From JAPLMW01 sp964619675 (GTDB lineage: Bacteria; Planctomycetota; Phycisphaerae; Sedimentisphaerales; UBA12454), in contig CAZUEO010000007.1 of assembly GCA_964619675.1 (NCBI GenBank), positions 1-64,000 of the forward strand: a stretch of 64,000 nt of DNA, in the 5' to 3' direction. The position numbers were made by a program, and so were the translations under genes. This document shows, piece by piece, positions 53,610 to 62,232 of this stretch. Within the stretch, counting starts at the first letter, position 1. Each line of letters opens with the position of its first letter. The notes under the pieces are model-generated. The model searched no databases, had not been told where the DNA came from, and saw nothing but the letters and a program-made list of their open reading frames with translations.

Positions 53610-56600
53610 TTAAATTCCGAAAAGTCCTTTAACTAATTCGTCATTTTCCTTTTCTAATTTTGCCACCTCATCATCTTTATCTTCAGATTTTAATTGATGG
53701 CACTTCTTGGAAATATCCGCAAGTTTCTTATGAATTTTATTTTTTGTGTTAAACTTTGGTATTCCAACATTCTCCATAACCGATGGCGCACCAAAACCTC
53801 GTCCGGCAGACGAAAATGATTTGATAAAACTCCTTACAGACGTTGAATTTATAATTGCACAAAGATAATGTGCCTCATCTTTATTCTCAGTTGCAAATAG
53901 AGAGGTTGTATCTGTTGGAATTACTTTCTTATATCCTAAATCGGTATTTACCTGACCGATAACCGCTCCCACCATATCACTTGCCATTCGTTTCCAGACT
54001 ACCTTATAGCGAGCAACAGTATAAGTACCTATGCCGAACATCGCATAAAATGCCGTGCGTTCTGCAAGCTCTCTAACCGTTTTCGAACCTCGCGACAACA
54101 AAATATCTTTAAACTTTGTAAGATAATTATAAGTATGCGGCCATTCTGTTCTCATACGCAACTCCGGCCAGGGTTTGCTCGTTTCGGGATTCTGAACCAT
54201 CAAAACGAATATTTTGGGTTTCACTCCCCATCGCTCAATATCCGAGCCTCTTGCCGCAGGATAAACCAAATCCGATTCAATTCGCTCTTCAATCTTTTTT
54301 ATTTCTCTTTTGCCTTTCTCCACAAGATTGCGGACTATCAAATTACCATTAGAAAGAACTTCTCTTACCTCCAGCCAGAAAACACCATAAGGCTCAGTAC
54401 TTGCGCCTCTGCGGGCTTGATACACATTTTGACCTTCTACTTTGTTAAGGCGTTTATCTCCTTTTTTGAGGGTCTTCCAGGAGCCGGTCTTTTTTCCGAG
54501 AGGCACGGCCTCAAGCGTTTCTTTGTCCAATAAACGAACCGCATCTTTCAGTTTTAAATCCGTTGGTATGCGACCGATTCCCTTTTTCCTCTTCCAGACT
54601 GTGTATGGCAGGGGATATTTTGTTTCGACACGGCCTTTAACAAAAAATATCGCAGCGGTTTTATTTGCGGCGCCTTCAAATGGCTGGACAGAAACTAAAT
54701 CGTGTGCCTTTGTAACCATAAGATAATCTGCGGCTCCGAGCCGGAACTTACGAAATCCTTCACCTGCACCTTTTGACTTAAAAACCTCCTGAGTAATCAA
54801 AAAACCGAGTTTTCCGTTGCGGCAAAGATAATGGTCTGCTGCTGCATAAGTGAACAGCATTGAAAAATCCTTTTCACCGCCGCCTAATCTTGCTGCGTGC
54901 CCTTTTAGAGAAAACAGTCCATAATCCTGCCACATTTCCAGAGTCGCTTTTCGGTATTCATTCGATAGATAACCCCATCTTATCCAGGGAGGATTACCTA
55001 TGACAAAATCAAATTTGCCGGCAGTCATTGGTGCAAAAACATTTTTCAAAAAGCGCGCCCAGATACCATTTCTGCCGCCCTGTTCAAGTTCCAGAATATG
55101 CTCGTAAAATCGCTCAATGACTTTTTCATGCAGTCCAAATACAAGACCTTCTTTTTTCAGCCGCTTAAGTGCTTCACTTGCATTGCATCCGGTTTTTGAT
55201 AATTGCTCGATTATAGGGGCAGCCCGTCTCATCATTACAGTATCATCAACCCATATTTTTGGAACTTGAAATATCCCTACAGACGTAGAAACTTCGACAG
55301 CACCATCAACACCAAGAAGTATTTGACGCGAGCGTTTCGGCCATAATACCGAATCGGCCAAATAAACCGGAATTTCAAATGAACTTAATTTGCCGGCAAG
55401 GTTACCCAAGGCAAAAAGATAATTCGTTCTGGCAGCTATGACGGCAAGAGGGTTCAAATCAAAACCCCAAATATTCTTCAGAATTCCCTGAGCAATTTCA
55501 GTTGCCGTCTTATTGGTTTTTTCACCAAATGCTCTTGCCCTTTGAATCGCCAGAACAAGAAACGTTCCCGAACCGCAGGCAGGGTCTAAAAGGCGTTTTT
55601 TAGTATCTCCTCGATAACCTGCTTCATTTAATATAAACTCCGCCAGCCAGTCAGGAGTATAATACTCACCCAAATTATGACGCACTATGTCAGGCACAAG
55701 ATATTGATAAAGCCGCTTTAAAAGGTCGCGGCTGCTTTCAGGGTCGATAGTCGTTGTAGCAGGCTCAAATTCACAAAGCCCCCTTGCCATTGCCCTGACA
55801 GCTTCCTCTAACCTTGGAGAAGAAAGAGTTTCCAGATACCAGCGGAAAAAATCCCCTTCTAAAAAGTTAGTTATTCCACGCTTTGAATAAATTCCGCCGC
55901 TTTCAATATCGTTTAACTGATTCTCTAAATCTTCTTTGCTGCAATGAAGCAATTGGCTGGAAAACGAAGAACTAAGACCGATTTCTCCAAGTAAGAGCAA
56001 TTCCGCTGAAATTAGTTTCATCAGAAGCGCAAAATAGGTATGCACACAAAACAGCATTACCTGAAAGTCGCTCTCTACCGGCAAACCGTAAATTTCCGCC
56101 AGCGCTGCCGTCTTTTTATCCGCACCTCCGCCAAACTGTTCTCCATATACAATCCCAAACAAACGTTTCCATTCCTTGAAAAAGACTTCTACGCGTGGAT
56201 TGCTCCAGTTTGCTATGGCATCTACAAAAGCAGAAATCCCCTTTTGGGCAATCTCACTTTTGGGACCAAACCGATTGGCGAGGTTTTCTGCCGTAAGCGG
56301 CAACCTCGCAAGGGCACGCAGATATGTTATGAGAGTTCTAGCGCTTTCCGGCGTAAAATCATAAGGGCCGCGAATGGCAAAATCTTTTTCATCTAATTTT
56401 GTTCTGGGCTTTTTATCGCCGACATAATTAACGAAAAATATTGTTTCGCCGTCAAAACCAACACCGATAAATTTCGTTCCGAACAAAAACAAAGTTTCTT
56501 TAGTTTCTTTAGACAAACCTTGAATATAGCCAACAAGCTGCTCAAAGCAATGGTCTATCCCTTTTTTGGCCCTAAATGCACAAGGCGGCTCATATTCAAT

Positions 56601-56825
56601 AACTACCTGTCCGTGCAGGGCATCTGCGCGTCCGTGATAAATGGATTTTTCATACTTTGGCTCTGATTTAATGCCTAATTCTGTTAATACAGGTTCAAGA
56701 ATCTTCTCAAAAGCGATCCTTAAATCCTCTTCTGTTTTGAATCGACTTAATTTCGGCTTTATTTTGGCAATAAGTAAGTCAGCCAGTTGGGTTATTGAAA
56801 CATGATTATTTGCTGTTTTGTGCAT
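53610..56825 (-). CDS. Type IIG-like restriction-modification enzyme
   Basis: 1071 residues. A possible nuclease site (RADALHGQVVIEYE, D68/E77/E79) precedes the N6-adenine methyltransferase core: SAM motif I DPACGSGTF (414-422), DLNPLAVIAAR, and the catalytic NPPW (611-614). The C-terminal third (about 700-1030) has target-recognition-like sequence and ends in a coiled coil. The nuclease motif has Glu instead of the usual Lys, so endonuclease activity is uncertain. It sits inside the ABC-transporter operon, splitting GldG from DUF4340. This suggests insertion by horizontal transfer. Confidence 0.85.
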   Translation of the reverse strand: MHKTANNHVSITQLADLLIAKIKPKLSRFKTEEDLRIAFEKILEPVLTELGIKSEPKYEKSIYHGRADALHGQVVIEYEPPCAFRAKKGIDHCFEQLVGYIQGLSKETKETLFLFGTKFIGVGFDGETIFFVNYVGDKKPRTKLDEKDFAIRGPYDFTPESARTLITYLRALARLPLTAENLANRFGPKSEIAQKGISAFVDAIANWSNPRVEVFFKEWKRLFGIVYGEQFGGGADKKTAALAEIYGLPVESDFQVMLFCVHTYFALLMKLISAELLLLGEIGLSSSFSSQLLHCSKEDLENQLNDIESGGIYSKRGITNFLEGDFFRWYLETLSSPRLEEAVRAMARGLCEFEPATTTIDPESSRDLLKRLYQYLVPDIVRHNLGEYYTPDWLAEFILNEAGYRGDTKKRLLDPACGSGTFLVLAIQRARAFGEKTNKTATEIAQGILKNIWGFDLNPLAVIAARTNYLFALGNLAGKLSSFEIPVYLADSVLWPKRSRQILLGVDGAVEVSTSVGIFQVPKIWVDDTVMMRRAAPIIEQLSKTGCNASEALKRLKKEGLVFGLHEKVIERFYEHILELEQGGRNGIWARFLKNVFAPMTAGKFDFVIGNPPWIRWGYLSNEYRKATLEMWQDYGLFSLKGHAARLGGGEKDFSMLFTYAAADHYLCRNGKLGFLITQEVFKSKGAGEGFRKFRLGAADYLMVTKAHDLVSVQPFEGAANKTAAIFFVKGRVETKYPLPYTVWKRKKGIGRIPTDLKLKDAVRLLDKETLEAVPLGKKTGSWKTLKKGDKRLNKVEGQNVYQARRGASTEPYGVFWLEVREVLSNGNLIVRNLVEKGKREIKKIEERIESDLVYPAARGSDIERWGVKPKIFVLMVQNPETSKPWPELRMRTEWPHTYNYLTKFKDILLSRGSKTVRELAERTAFYAMFGIGTYTVARYKVVWKRMASDMVGAVIGQVNTDLGYKKVIPTDTTSLFATENKDEAHYLCAIINSTSVRSFIKSFSSAGRGFGAPSVMENVGIPKFNTKNKIHKKLADISKKCHQLKSEDKDDEVAKLEKENDELVKGLFGI

Positions 56826-56960
56826 CCTGCCTTACTAATCTATCTAAAAATTAATTCTTTCCCTGTTTTTCTGTGCTTTTAATCTTTTTATCAAAACCTA
56901 TTCCTTTGCTCCCTTGCCTCTTTTACTTCCTTTTTCCTTCGTGTCTTTGTGCCTTCGTGG

Positions 56961-58943
56961 CTACGCATCGCTCGCATGGCTGATATAACGTCTTTTCCTT
57001 GCGCTCCTGCTGATGCTGAGAACTATGGCTATAACAAGGATAATCGCCGGCGCCGTAAGCATATTAAAGCTTCGCAGCCTGTTGCCCAGCGATTCAATAC
57101 GCTGCAGCCTCGTCTTTCTTATCTGTTTGAGCTCCTTTTTAGCCTCGCGTATTTTCAGCTCGAGCTCGTTTTTCTTTTGCAGTATGGAGCTGCCGACGAT
57201 TTCTTCGTCGCCCTTTTTCGCCGATGACAGAATTGACTGCAGCTCATTTTCAAATCCCGCTATTTCAGCGTTGACTTTTGCCTCCTGGTCTGCGGTTTGT
57301 GCCTCTGCCTGCGCCTCGATTTTGTTTACAACTTCAAATGGTCTTTTGAAATTGCCGCGCGACCTCATTGAAATAAGCTCATCTGACCCACCCAGGTCAT
57401 CGACAGCGTTTATTGCAAGTGCGCTGTTATCGCCGATAACAAGTATGCCGAAGAACCTATTTCTGCTATATGCAAACTGGTCGCCTATAAAATCGACGTC
57501 TGCAAAAACGATCACGGCACAATCGTCCTTTGCCTCAGCCAGGCCTGCGATGTGCTGCCTGACTTTTTTCGGCAGCGCGTTTGGCTCGTTAGCGTCAGGC
57601 GGTGCTTCAACCTCGATATCTATGCCTTCTGGAAAAGCGCTTTTGAATCTTCCGGTAACCAAATAAGCCATCTTGACCGGCTCAGTCCCTTCGGTGAATC
57701 TTTTCATAAGTCCGTCAACATCCAACATCATAAGTTCCATCTGATTATCGACCGTCCAGCTGTTTCCTTTTGCCGTCGTCTGCACAAGCGGTATTCGCCG
57801 GATATTTCTTTCTTTAACCTCATTTTGGTCCATCACAGCCTCGCGCAGGACGCCGCTGAAGATAACGCTCACCTGATTTAGCTGCGATGATATGACGTTG
57901 CTTTGATTGAAGCACTCCGGCCTCAGGTTCAGAAAACCGATTATCTTCTGCGGCCCCTGCCCCTGTCTGATTTCGGCTTCCTGCGCCAGTATCTTGTCGC
58001 CTGCGAACGTATCTTTCGGCATTTCAAGTCCCCAGTTGACTGTAAGTTTGTTCAGTTCAGAGCTTGGATTATGTTCGCCCCGCATCTGCATCGCCGGCTG
58101 CTGCGGCAGGTCGCTCGCGCAGTATGGATCGACAAAAACGATTGTCCTGCCGCCGCCCAGAACATACTGGTCGATTGCGAAAAGCGTCTGCTCTGAAAAG
58201 CCTTTCGGATGAACTACCAACAGAACGTCCACATCTTCTATTTTATCGACGTCTGTGGGAATTTCTTTTACTTCGTATTGCTGCCTGAGCTGCTCTACGA
58301 ACGCCCACGCAGGCCGCGGCTGCTGTCCCTGCATTTGCATCAGTCTTGCCATATAAGGGCTGGCCGCATCGCCCATCATCGGAAGCGAGCTTAATATGCC
58401 TATCTTTTTTTTCTGCCGCGTTATCGCATTATCAATCAGATAGCTTATATCGTATTCCACAAAGTTTTGTCTGTTTGGCGAGAATATCGGGATAACCTTA
58501 TCAACTCCGAACTGTGTCTGTACAACTAATCCGAAGAAGAAGTTTTCCTCTTCCGTAATCGGGTAGCGTTTTATGCCGAATCTCAGCGCTGCGACCTCAT
58601 CGTCCGAATATGGCCGCGGATCGATAATCTCCAGCTTAACCATCCCGCCAGATGCAGTGACGTATTCCTCAAGCAGCGACCTGACAAACTCATAATAATT
58701 GTTAAAATAGCGAATCTGGTCAGGCCCTTTCCTCGCCGCCGTCTTAGCGTAATAAAGCTTCATTGTTATCGGCTGATTGAGTTTTGCAAGGATTGCCTTT
58801 GTGCCGCTGCTCAGCGTATAAAGTTTCTGCTCGGTTATGTCGACTTTCAAACCCTTGTCGACATTCTGGCTTATGCTGATAAGACTGAAAGCGATAACCA
58901 AAACAAATATCACGCCTGTAATTATCCTGAATGTCCTGTTCAT
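56961..58943 (-). CDS. GldG-family ABC transporter auxiliary protein
   Basis: 660 residues. An N-terminal helix (about 5-25), a large extracytoplasmic region that starts VDITEQKLYTLSSGTKAILAKLNQPI, a Lys/Glu-rich coiled coil (about 560-625) and a C-terminal helix (about 635-652). This layout matches GldG-like partners of the GldA/GldF transporter in gliding bacteria and related operons. The start overlaps the permease stop by four bases (ATGA). The substrate is unknown. Confidence 0.88.
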   Translation of the reverse strand: MNRTFRIITGVIFVLVIAFSLISISQNVDKGLKVDITEQKLYTLSSGTKAILAKLNQPITMKLYYAKTAARKGPDQIRYFNNYYEFVRSLLEEYVTASGGMVKLEIIDPRPYSDDEVAALRFGIKRYPITEEENFFFGLVVQTQFGVDKVIPIFSPNRQNFVEYDISYLIDNAITRQKKKIGILSSLPMMGDAASPYMARLMQMQGQQPRPAWAFVEQLRQQYEVKEIPTDVDKIEDVDVLLVVHPKGFSEQTLFAIDQYVLGGGRTIVFVDPYCASDLPQQPAMQMRGEHNPSSELNKLTVNWGLEMPKDTFAGDKILAQEAEIRQGQGPQKIIGFLNLRPECFNQSNVISSQLNQVSVIFSGVLREAVMDQNEVKERNIRRIPLVQTTAKGNSWTVDNQMELMMLDVDGLMKRFTEGTEPVKMAYLVTGRFKSAFPEGIDIEVEAPPDANEPNALPKKVRQHIAGLAEAKDDCAVIVFADVDFIGDQFAYSRNRFFGILVIGDNSALAINAVDDLGGSDELISMRSRGNFKRPFEVVNKIEAQAEAQTADQEAKVNAEIAGFENELQSILSSAKKGDEEIVGSSILQKKNELELKIREAKKELKQIRKTRLQRIESLGNRLRSFNMLTAPAIILVIAIVLSISRSARKRRYISHASDA

Positions 58944-59671
58944 CCCGCTTTCCTTTCATCGAGAACTATGCCGCACGCCGCGAGCCATCCTGCTATAAGA
59001 ATGACAAAATAGCTCACGTCTTTAAGCTCGAGCACGCCCTTTTGCATAGAATCGAAATGCTGCTGAAAGCTCATCGTGCTTATACTCTCAACAAGCCCGC
59101 TCGGCAGGAATGTTGCCAGGTAATTCATAGTTGTAGGCATACCTGCAAAAACAAGTATTGCACAGGCAACCACCGACAGCACAAAGGCGATAACCTGATT
59201 ATTGCTTACCGCTGAAAAGAAGCATCCAATGGCAAGAAACCCTCCCGCCATCAGGATACTCGCCAGATACCCTGCCAGAATCAAGCCCATATCGGGCTTG
59301 CCTAAATAGCAGACCGTTATCGCCATTGGAAATGTCAGTGCCATTGCGACAATAAGGAACAGCCAGACAGCGAAAAACTTGCCTAAAACGGCTTGCCCAA
59401 CCGTAATCGGCAACGTAAACAGCAGCTCTATCGAGCCTGTCTTGCGCTCTTCGGCCCACAGCCTCATCGCCGCAGCAGGCACAAGAAATACAAACAGCAA
59501 AGGCATATTCACAAAAAACGCCGTCATATCCGCCTGCCTTGCCTCGAAAAACCCTTCTTTAAAGGTCAAATACCCCGAGAAAAACAGAAACACTATAAGA
59601 AACACATACGCCAGCGGCGTCGTGAAATACGACTTGAATTCCCTTTTAAATACTGCCCAAAAACCCTTCAT
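58940..59671 (-). CDS. ABC transporter permease, GldF-like
   Basis: 243 residues with six membrane helices: about 20-38, 58-75, 100-125, 140-162, 170-190 and 220-238. The segment AVFKREFKSYFTTPLAYVFLIVFLFFSG is typical of ABC-2 permeases of the GldF type. It pairs with the ATPase 21 bases upstream. Confidence 0.88.
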   Translation of the reverse strand: MKGFWAVFKREFKSYFTTPLAYVFLIVFLFFSGYLTFKEGFFEARQADMTAFFVNMPLLFVFLVPAAAMRLWAEERKTGSIELLFTLPITVGQAVLGKFFAVWLFLIVAMALTFPMAITVCYLGKPDMGLILAGYLASILMAGGFLAIGCFFSAVSNNQVIAFVLSVVACAILVFAGMPTTMNYLATFLPSGLVESISTMSFQQHFDSMQKGVLELKDVSYFVILIAGWLAACGIVLDERKAG

Positions 59672-59692
59672 TTTATTTTCCCTTCGTGGCTA

Positions 59693-60412
59693 TTACGCTA
59701 CTTTATGCGCTGTTATCTTTCTGAACACCTCATCGAGTGTGCAGTTATACTTATCCTTAAGCCCCCGGGGCGTTGAGTCCGCAAGAATTTTGCCGCGTGC
59801 AATTATTATCGCTCTGTCGCAGACTGCCTCCACTTCTTCAAGAATATGCGTTGACACTACAATGCACTTGTCTTTTGCCATTTTGCCGATAAGCAGCCGT
59901 ACTTCGTATTTTTGATTGGGGTCAAGCCCGTCCGTCGGCTCATCGAGAATCAGCACGGGCGGGTCGTGTATAAGGGCCTGTGCAAGGCCGACCCTTCTTT
60001 TATAGCCCTTGGATAATGTCTCGATAGTCTGATGATATACCGATTCTATATGGCACATTGAAACGGCTTTATCGAGCGCCTGCTTTCTCTTTTGGTCTTC
60101 AAGGTTTCTCGTATCACAGATAAAGTTCAGGAATGCCCCAACCGTCATTTCATTATACGCAGGCACGTTTTCAGCAAGGTATCCGATATTCTGCCTGACC
60201 TGAATGGGGTTCTTTAAGATATCGAACCCGCAAACCTGGGCAGTGCCGCTATCAGGGCGCAGGAAACAAGCCAGCATCCTCATAACGGTGCTTTTGCCTG
60301 CCCCGTTTGGGCCCAAAAAGCCGAGCACCTGCCCTTTTTCCACTTCAAAGGATACGCCGTCAACTGCAACTATCGGCCCGAATCTCTTACGCAACTCATT
60401 TATTCTTATCAT
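59693..60412 (-). CDS. ABC transporter ATPase, GldA-like
   Basis: 239 residues from ATG 60412 (MIRINELRKRFG). The start is preferred because GGAG lies seven bases upstream and a promoter at 60456-60483 is close by; it also gives the normal family length. Walker A GPNGAGKST, signature LSKGYKRRVGLAQAL, Walker B VLILDEPTDGLD and the H-loop STHILEE are visible. A longer frame continues upstream into an unrelated HNH/AP2 domain (see 59693-61288). It is the first gene of the GldA-GldF-GldG-DUF4340 operon. Confidence 0.92.
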   Translation of the reverse strand: MIRINELRKRFGPIVAVDGVSFEVEKGQVLGFLGPNGAGKSTVMRMLACFLRPDSGTAQVCGFDILKNPIQVRQNIGYLAENVPAYNEMTVGAFLNFICDTRNLEDQKRKQALDKAVSMCHIESVYHQTIETLSKGYKRRVGLAQALIHDPPVLILDEPTDGLDPNQKYEVRLLIGKMAKDKCIVVSTHILEEVEAVCDRAIIIARGKILADSTPRGLKDKYNCTLDEVFRKITAHKVA

Positions 60413-61288
60413 ATTAGTCTCCGCCAACATTCCCGCAAAAACATATAAGAAAGAAATTATAAACAATAGAATTATACCGTCAAGTAGGTGATATTTTAGA
60501 AAATCGTAAATCGTCCATCGGTTGCGCAGCTCGAATCGGTTATGTTTAACGTAAAACGTCTTAACGATGGACGAAACGAGCCCCGTTAAAAATCTTAATA
60601 TTGTTGCTATTTCTAACGGGACGAGCCGCGCAACCGTAACCGATAAACGATTCTCTATACTTCTTTTGTTCAACTGCTCATCTGCTCTACTGCTCACCTG
60701 TTCTTTTTCAAAGTTCAGTACTGCGAACTCACCGTGATAAATTTTGGCGGCCTGGTCATACGCCCTTGCTGCATCCTGTTCATTATCAAAATACCCTAAA
60801 TGTTTATATATGCCGTTATAGTATATGTCTGCACGCCATTTTTTATGGCATTTATTCCAGGATACCCCTCTATATTTAGAACTGCCTTTCTTTGCGCGCC
60901 TGCTATTGCAGGTATTTTGTGAATGTGTCGCAAAACGCAGATTTTGTTTGGTATTATTAAGGGCATTACCGTCTTTATGGTCAACAATTTTGCCTTTTGG
61001 AGCATTCATAATTTGTCTGTGCATATATATAATTTTTCGATTATCGAGCCTGAAGGCATAATAATTCTTATTAGCAGTTTCAAAAAAATACCAATCGAAC
61101 AGGGCTAATTTCTGATAATCGTCAGGGTCAACAATGGCATAACGATGCTTTGCGTCAACGTGTTTGCCTGCAATTAGTTTTATACGCCTAAATGCGCGGC
61201 CATGATGTTTTTTCCTGTGGCGAAGAACAAACCACAGGACAAGGTTTGCTATAATCTCCGGAATTTTAATTCGAAAATTAAGGTACAT
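59693..61288 (-). CDS. HNH/AP2 reading frame running in frame into the ABC ATPase
   Basis: The 531-codon frame begins with an HNH-type region (residues 75-128: YMHRQIMNAPKGKIVDHKDGNALNN) and an AP2 DNA-binding domain (136-193: SSKYRGVSWNKCHKKWRADIYYNG). AGGAG precedes ATG 61288. After residue 205 the sequence is unusual: it passes through repeat-derived residues and a hydrophobic stretch, then joins the ATPase at residue 293 without a stop. HNH/AP2 proteins are usually mobile endonucleases of about 200-230 residues. I infer that its own stop has been lost and the ATPase is made from its internal start. Confidence 0.65.
   Translation of the reverse strand: MYLNFRIKIPEIIANLVLWFVLRHRKKHHGRAFRRIKLIAGKHVDAKHRYAIVDPDDYQKLALFDWYFFETANKNYYAFRLDNRKIIYMHRQIMNAPKGKIVDHKDGNALNNTKQNLRFATHSQNTCNSRRAKKGSSKYRGVSWNKCHKKWRADIYYNGIYKHLGYFDNEQDAARAYDQAAKIYHGEFAVLNFEKEQVSSRADEQLNKRSIENRLSVTVARLVPLEIATILRFLTGLVSSIVKTFYVKHNRFELRNRWTIYDFLKYHLLDGIILLFIISFLYVFAGMLAETNMIRINELRKRFGPIVAVDGVSFEVEKGQVLGFLGPNGAGKSTVMRMLACFLRPDSGTAQVCGFDILKNPIQVRQNIGYLAENVPAYNEMTVGAFLNFICDTRNLEDQKRKQALDKAVSMCHIESVYHQTIETLSKGYKRRVGLAQALIHDPPVLILDEPTDGLDPNQKYEVRLLIGKMAKDKCIVVSTHILEEVEAVCDRAIIIARGKILADSTPRGLKDKYNCTLDEVFRKITAHKVA
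60456..60483 (-). promoter_or_regulatory. Promoter of the ABC operon
   Basis: On the minus strand TTGACG (60483-60478), 16 bases, perfect TATAAT (60461-60456). It lies inside the longer HNH/AP2-ATPase reading frame, which supports an independent start for the ATPase. Confidence 0.7.
60511..60636. repeat. Nested inverted repeats between HNH/AP2 and the ATPase
   Basis: TCGTCCATCG (60511-60520) complements CGATGGACGA (60565-60574). CGGTTGCGCAGCTCG (60519-60533) complements 60622-60636 with one mismatch. CCCGTTA (60582-60588) complements TAACGGG (60614-60620). The arms overlap, so several alternative folds are possible. It is translated in the long frame but looks like non-coding repeat DNA. Confidence 0.65.
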
Positions 61289-61311
61289 TGCTATCTCCTT
61301 TTTAATAAAAA

Positions 61312-61352
61312 TCCATCCGCCTTTGGCGGATTCCTCAAATTTTCAATACATA
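61312..61352. repeat. Dispersed palindromic intergenic repeat, partial copy C
   Basis: CCGCCTTTGGCGGA followed by TTCCTCAAATTTTCAAT matches the core and one arm of copies at 4414-4498 and 51493-51597, in reversed orientation of the core. It lies in the leader of the HNH/AP2 frame. Confidence 0.45.
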
Positions 61353-61462
61353 TCTCCCTCCGTATTACCTGAAAAGTTGCGCGTTTTTGTAAAAAAATCG
61401 GCAAAAATTCTGGGTCGATTTTTCATAAACCCTTGTCAATTAAGGATTCAATTTTTTTGAGA

Positions 61463-61502
61463 TTTTCAAAACGCGCACGTTTTTTTTTGCGCGTTTTGAA
61501 AA
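61463..61502. terminator. Strong bidirectional hairpin
   Basis: TTTTCAAAACGCGCA (61463-61477) and TGCGCGTTTTGAAAA (61488-61502) form a perfect 15-bp stem around a T-rich ten-base loop, with A/T tracts outside. It would terminate transcription coming from either side. Related GCGCGTTTT pieces occur at about 61378 and 61565. Confidence 0.7.
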
Positions 61503-61569
61503 AAAATTAGAGCTACAAAGGGTATAAAAAGTATGGTTTAGCTGCAGAGGATTTTTAATTTTTTTGCGC

Positions 61570-61593
61570 GAATTTCGGGTTGTGTCCTAATTT
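61570..61593. repeat. Left target duplication and inverted end
   Basis: GAATTTCG (61570-61577) followed by the left inverted repeat GGTTGTGTCCTAATTT. Eight-base duplications are within the range known for IS1 elements. Confidence 0.92.
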
Positions 61594-61615
61594 GAAGTGT
61601 TTTTTAAAAAATTTA

Positions 61616-61855
61616 TTAGGTAATTTTGGGTTTGTCCGGCAAATTTATATTAAGTTTGAGTTCTGGCTGATATTCTTCAAGAGATTTGACCCGATTCTTA
61701 AGCGATATATTCTCAACCTCAAGTTTCGCAATTTGCTTATGAAGTTTCAGGTTTTCCGTCTCGAATGCAGTAATAAATTTTTGGATTTTAGGATTACTGT
61801 CCTTGAGTATCGCTTCAAGCTCCGTCATTGGGTTGCTGTTTTTAGGAATAGTCAT
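61616..61855 (-). CDS. Small coiled-coil protein of the IS element
   Basis: 79 residues from ATG 61855, with AAGG upstream. A continuous helix with heptads (about 20-65: AFETENLKLHKQIAKLEVENISLKNRVKSLEEY) suggests a dimer-forming coiled coil. It lies between the left end and the 101-residue gene, on the transposase strand. It may be a transposition regulator or passenger; nothing proves either. Confidence 0.6.
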   Translation of the reverse strand: MTIPKNSNPMTELEAILKDSNPKIQKFITAFETENLKLHKQIAKLEVENISLKNRVKSLEEYQPELKLNINLPDKPKIT

Positions 61856-61926
61856 TTATGAGCCTTTCAATTAGAGAGGTATCATATAGTACATATTGTT
61901 CTTTTAAAAGTGCATAGTGGAAAAAT

Positions 61927-62232
61927 TTAAAGGGTGTTTTTATTTTTAGAATCGGAAACGATAGAGGCTCTAACTGCGGCAATAGGTGAATCAATCGGTG
62001 GGATACCCAATACGGCTACATAACGGCTTTTAATGTCTTTTGTGTCTGTATGGTGTCCCCACGCATAGCATATTTTGGCTTTTGGGTGATTTATAAGCTC
62101 GAAAACCTCAACAACGCCTTGCCATACTGTTTGACCCTTAAACTGTTCTTTTACAGGAACAGACTCTATGTGTCGAGCTTCGCAACCGTGAATTTTGCGG
62201 ATAGCATCTTGTATTGCCTCAATATAGGTCAT
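61927..62232 (-). CDS. IS-associated 101-residue protein
   Basis: The start ATG overlaps the transposase stop as ATGA (62229-62232), so it is translationally coupled. The sequence has a conserved-looking core (HGCEARHIESVPVKEQFKGQTVWQGVVEVFEL; KICYAWGHHTD), with no known domain. Position suggests a partner of the transposase or cargo. Confidence 0.7.
   Translation of the reverse strand: MTYIEAIQDAIRKIHGCEARHIESVPVKEQFKGQTVWQGVVEVFELINHPKAKICYAWGHHTDTKDIKSRYVAVLGIPPIDSPIAAVRASIVSDSKNKNTL

Noticed and set aside
60413..60513. A membrane helix encoded upstream of the ABC ATPase (LLDGIILLFIISFLYVFAG)
   Set aside because: It coincides with the AT-rich promoter and leader of the ATPase; a soluble GldA-like ATPase needs no such helix.
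61313..61502. A possible CRISPR-like set of repeats
   Set aside because: The repeats are palindromes of different lengths without regular spacers, and no cas genes are present.
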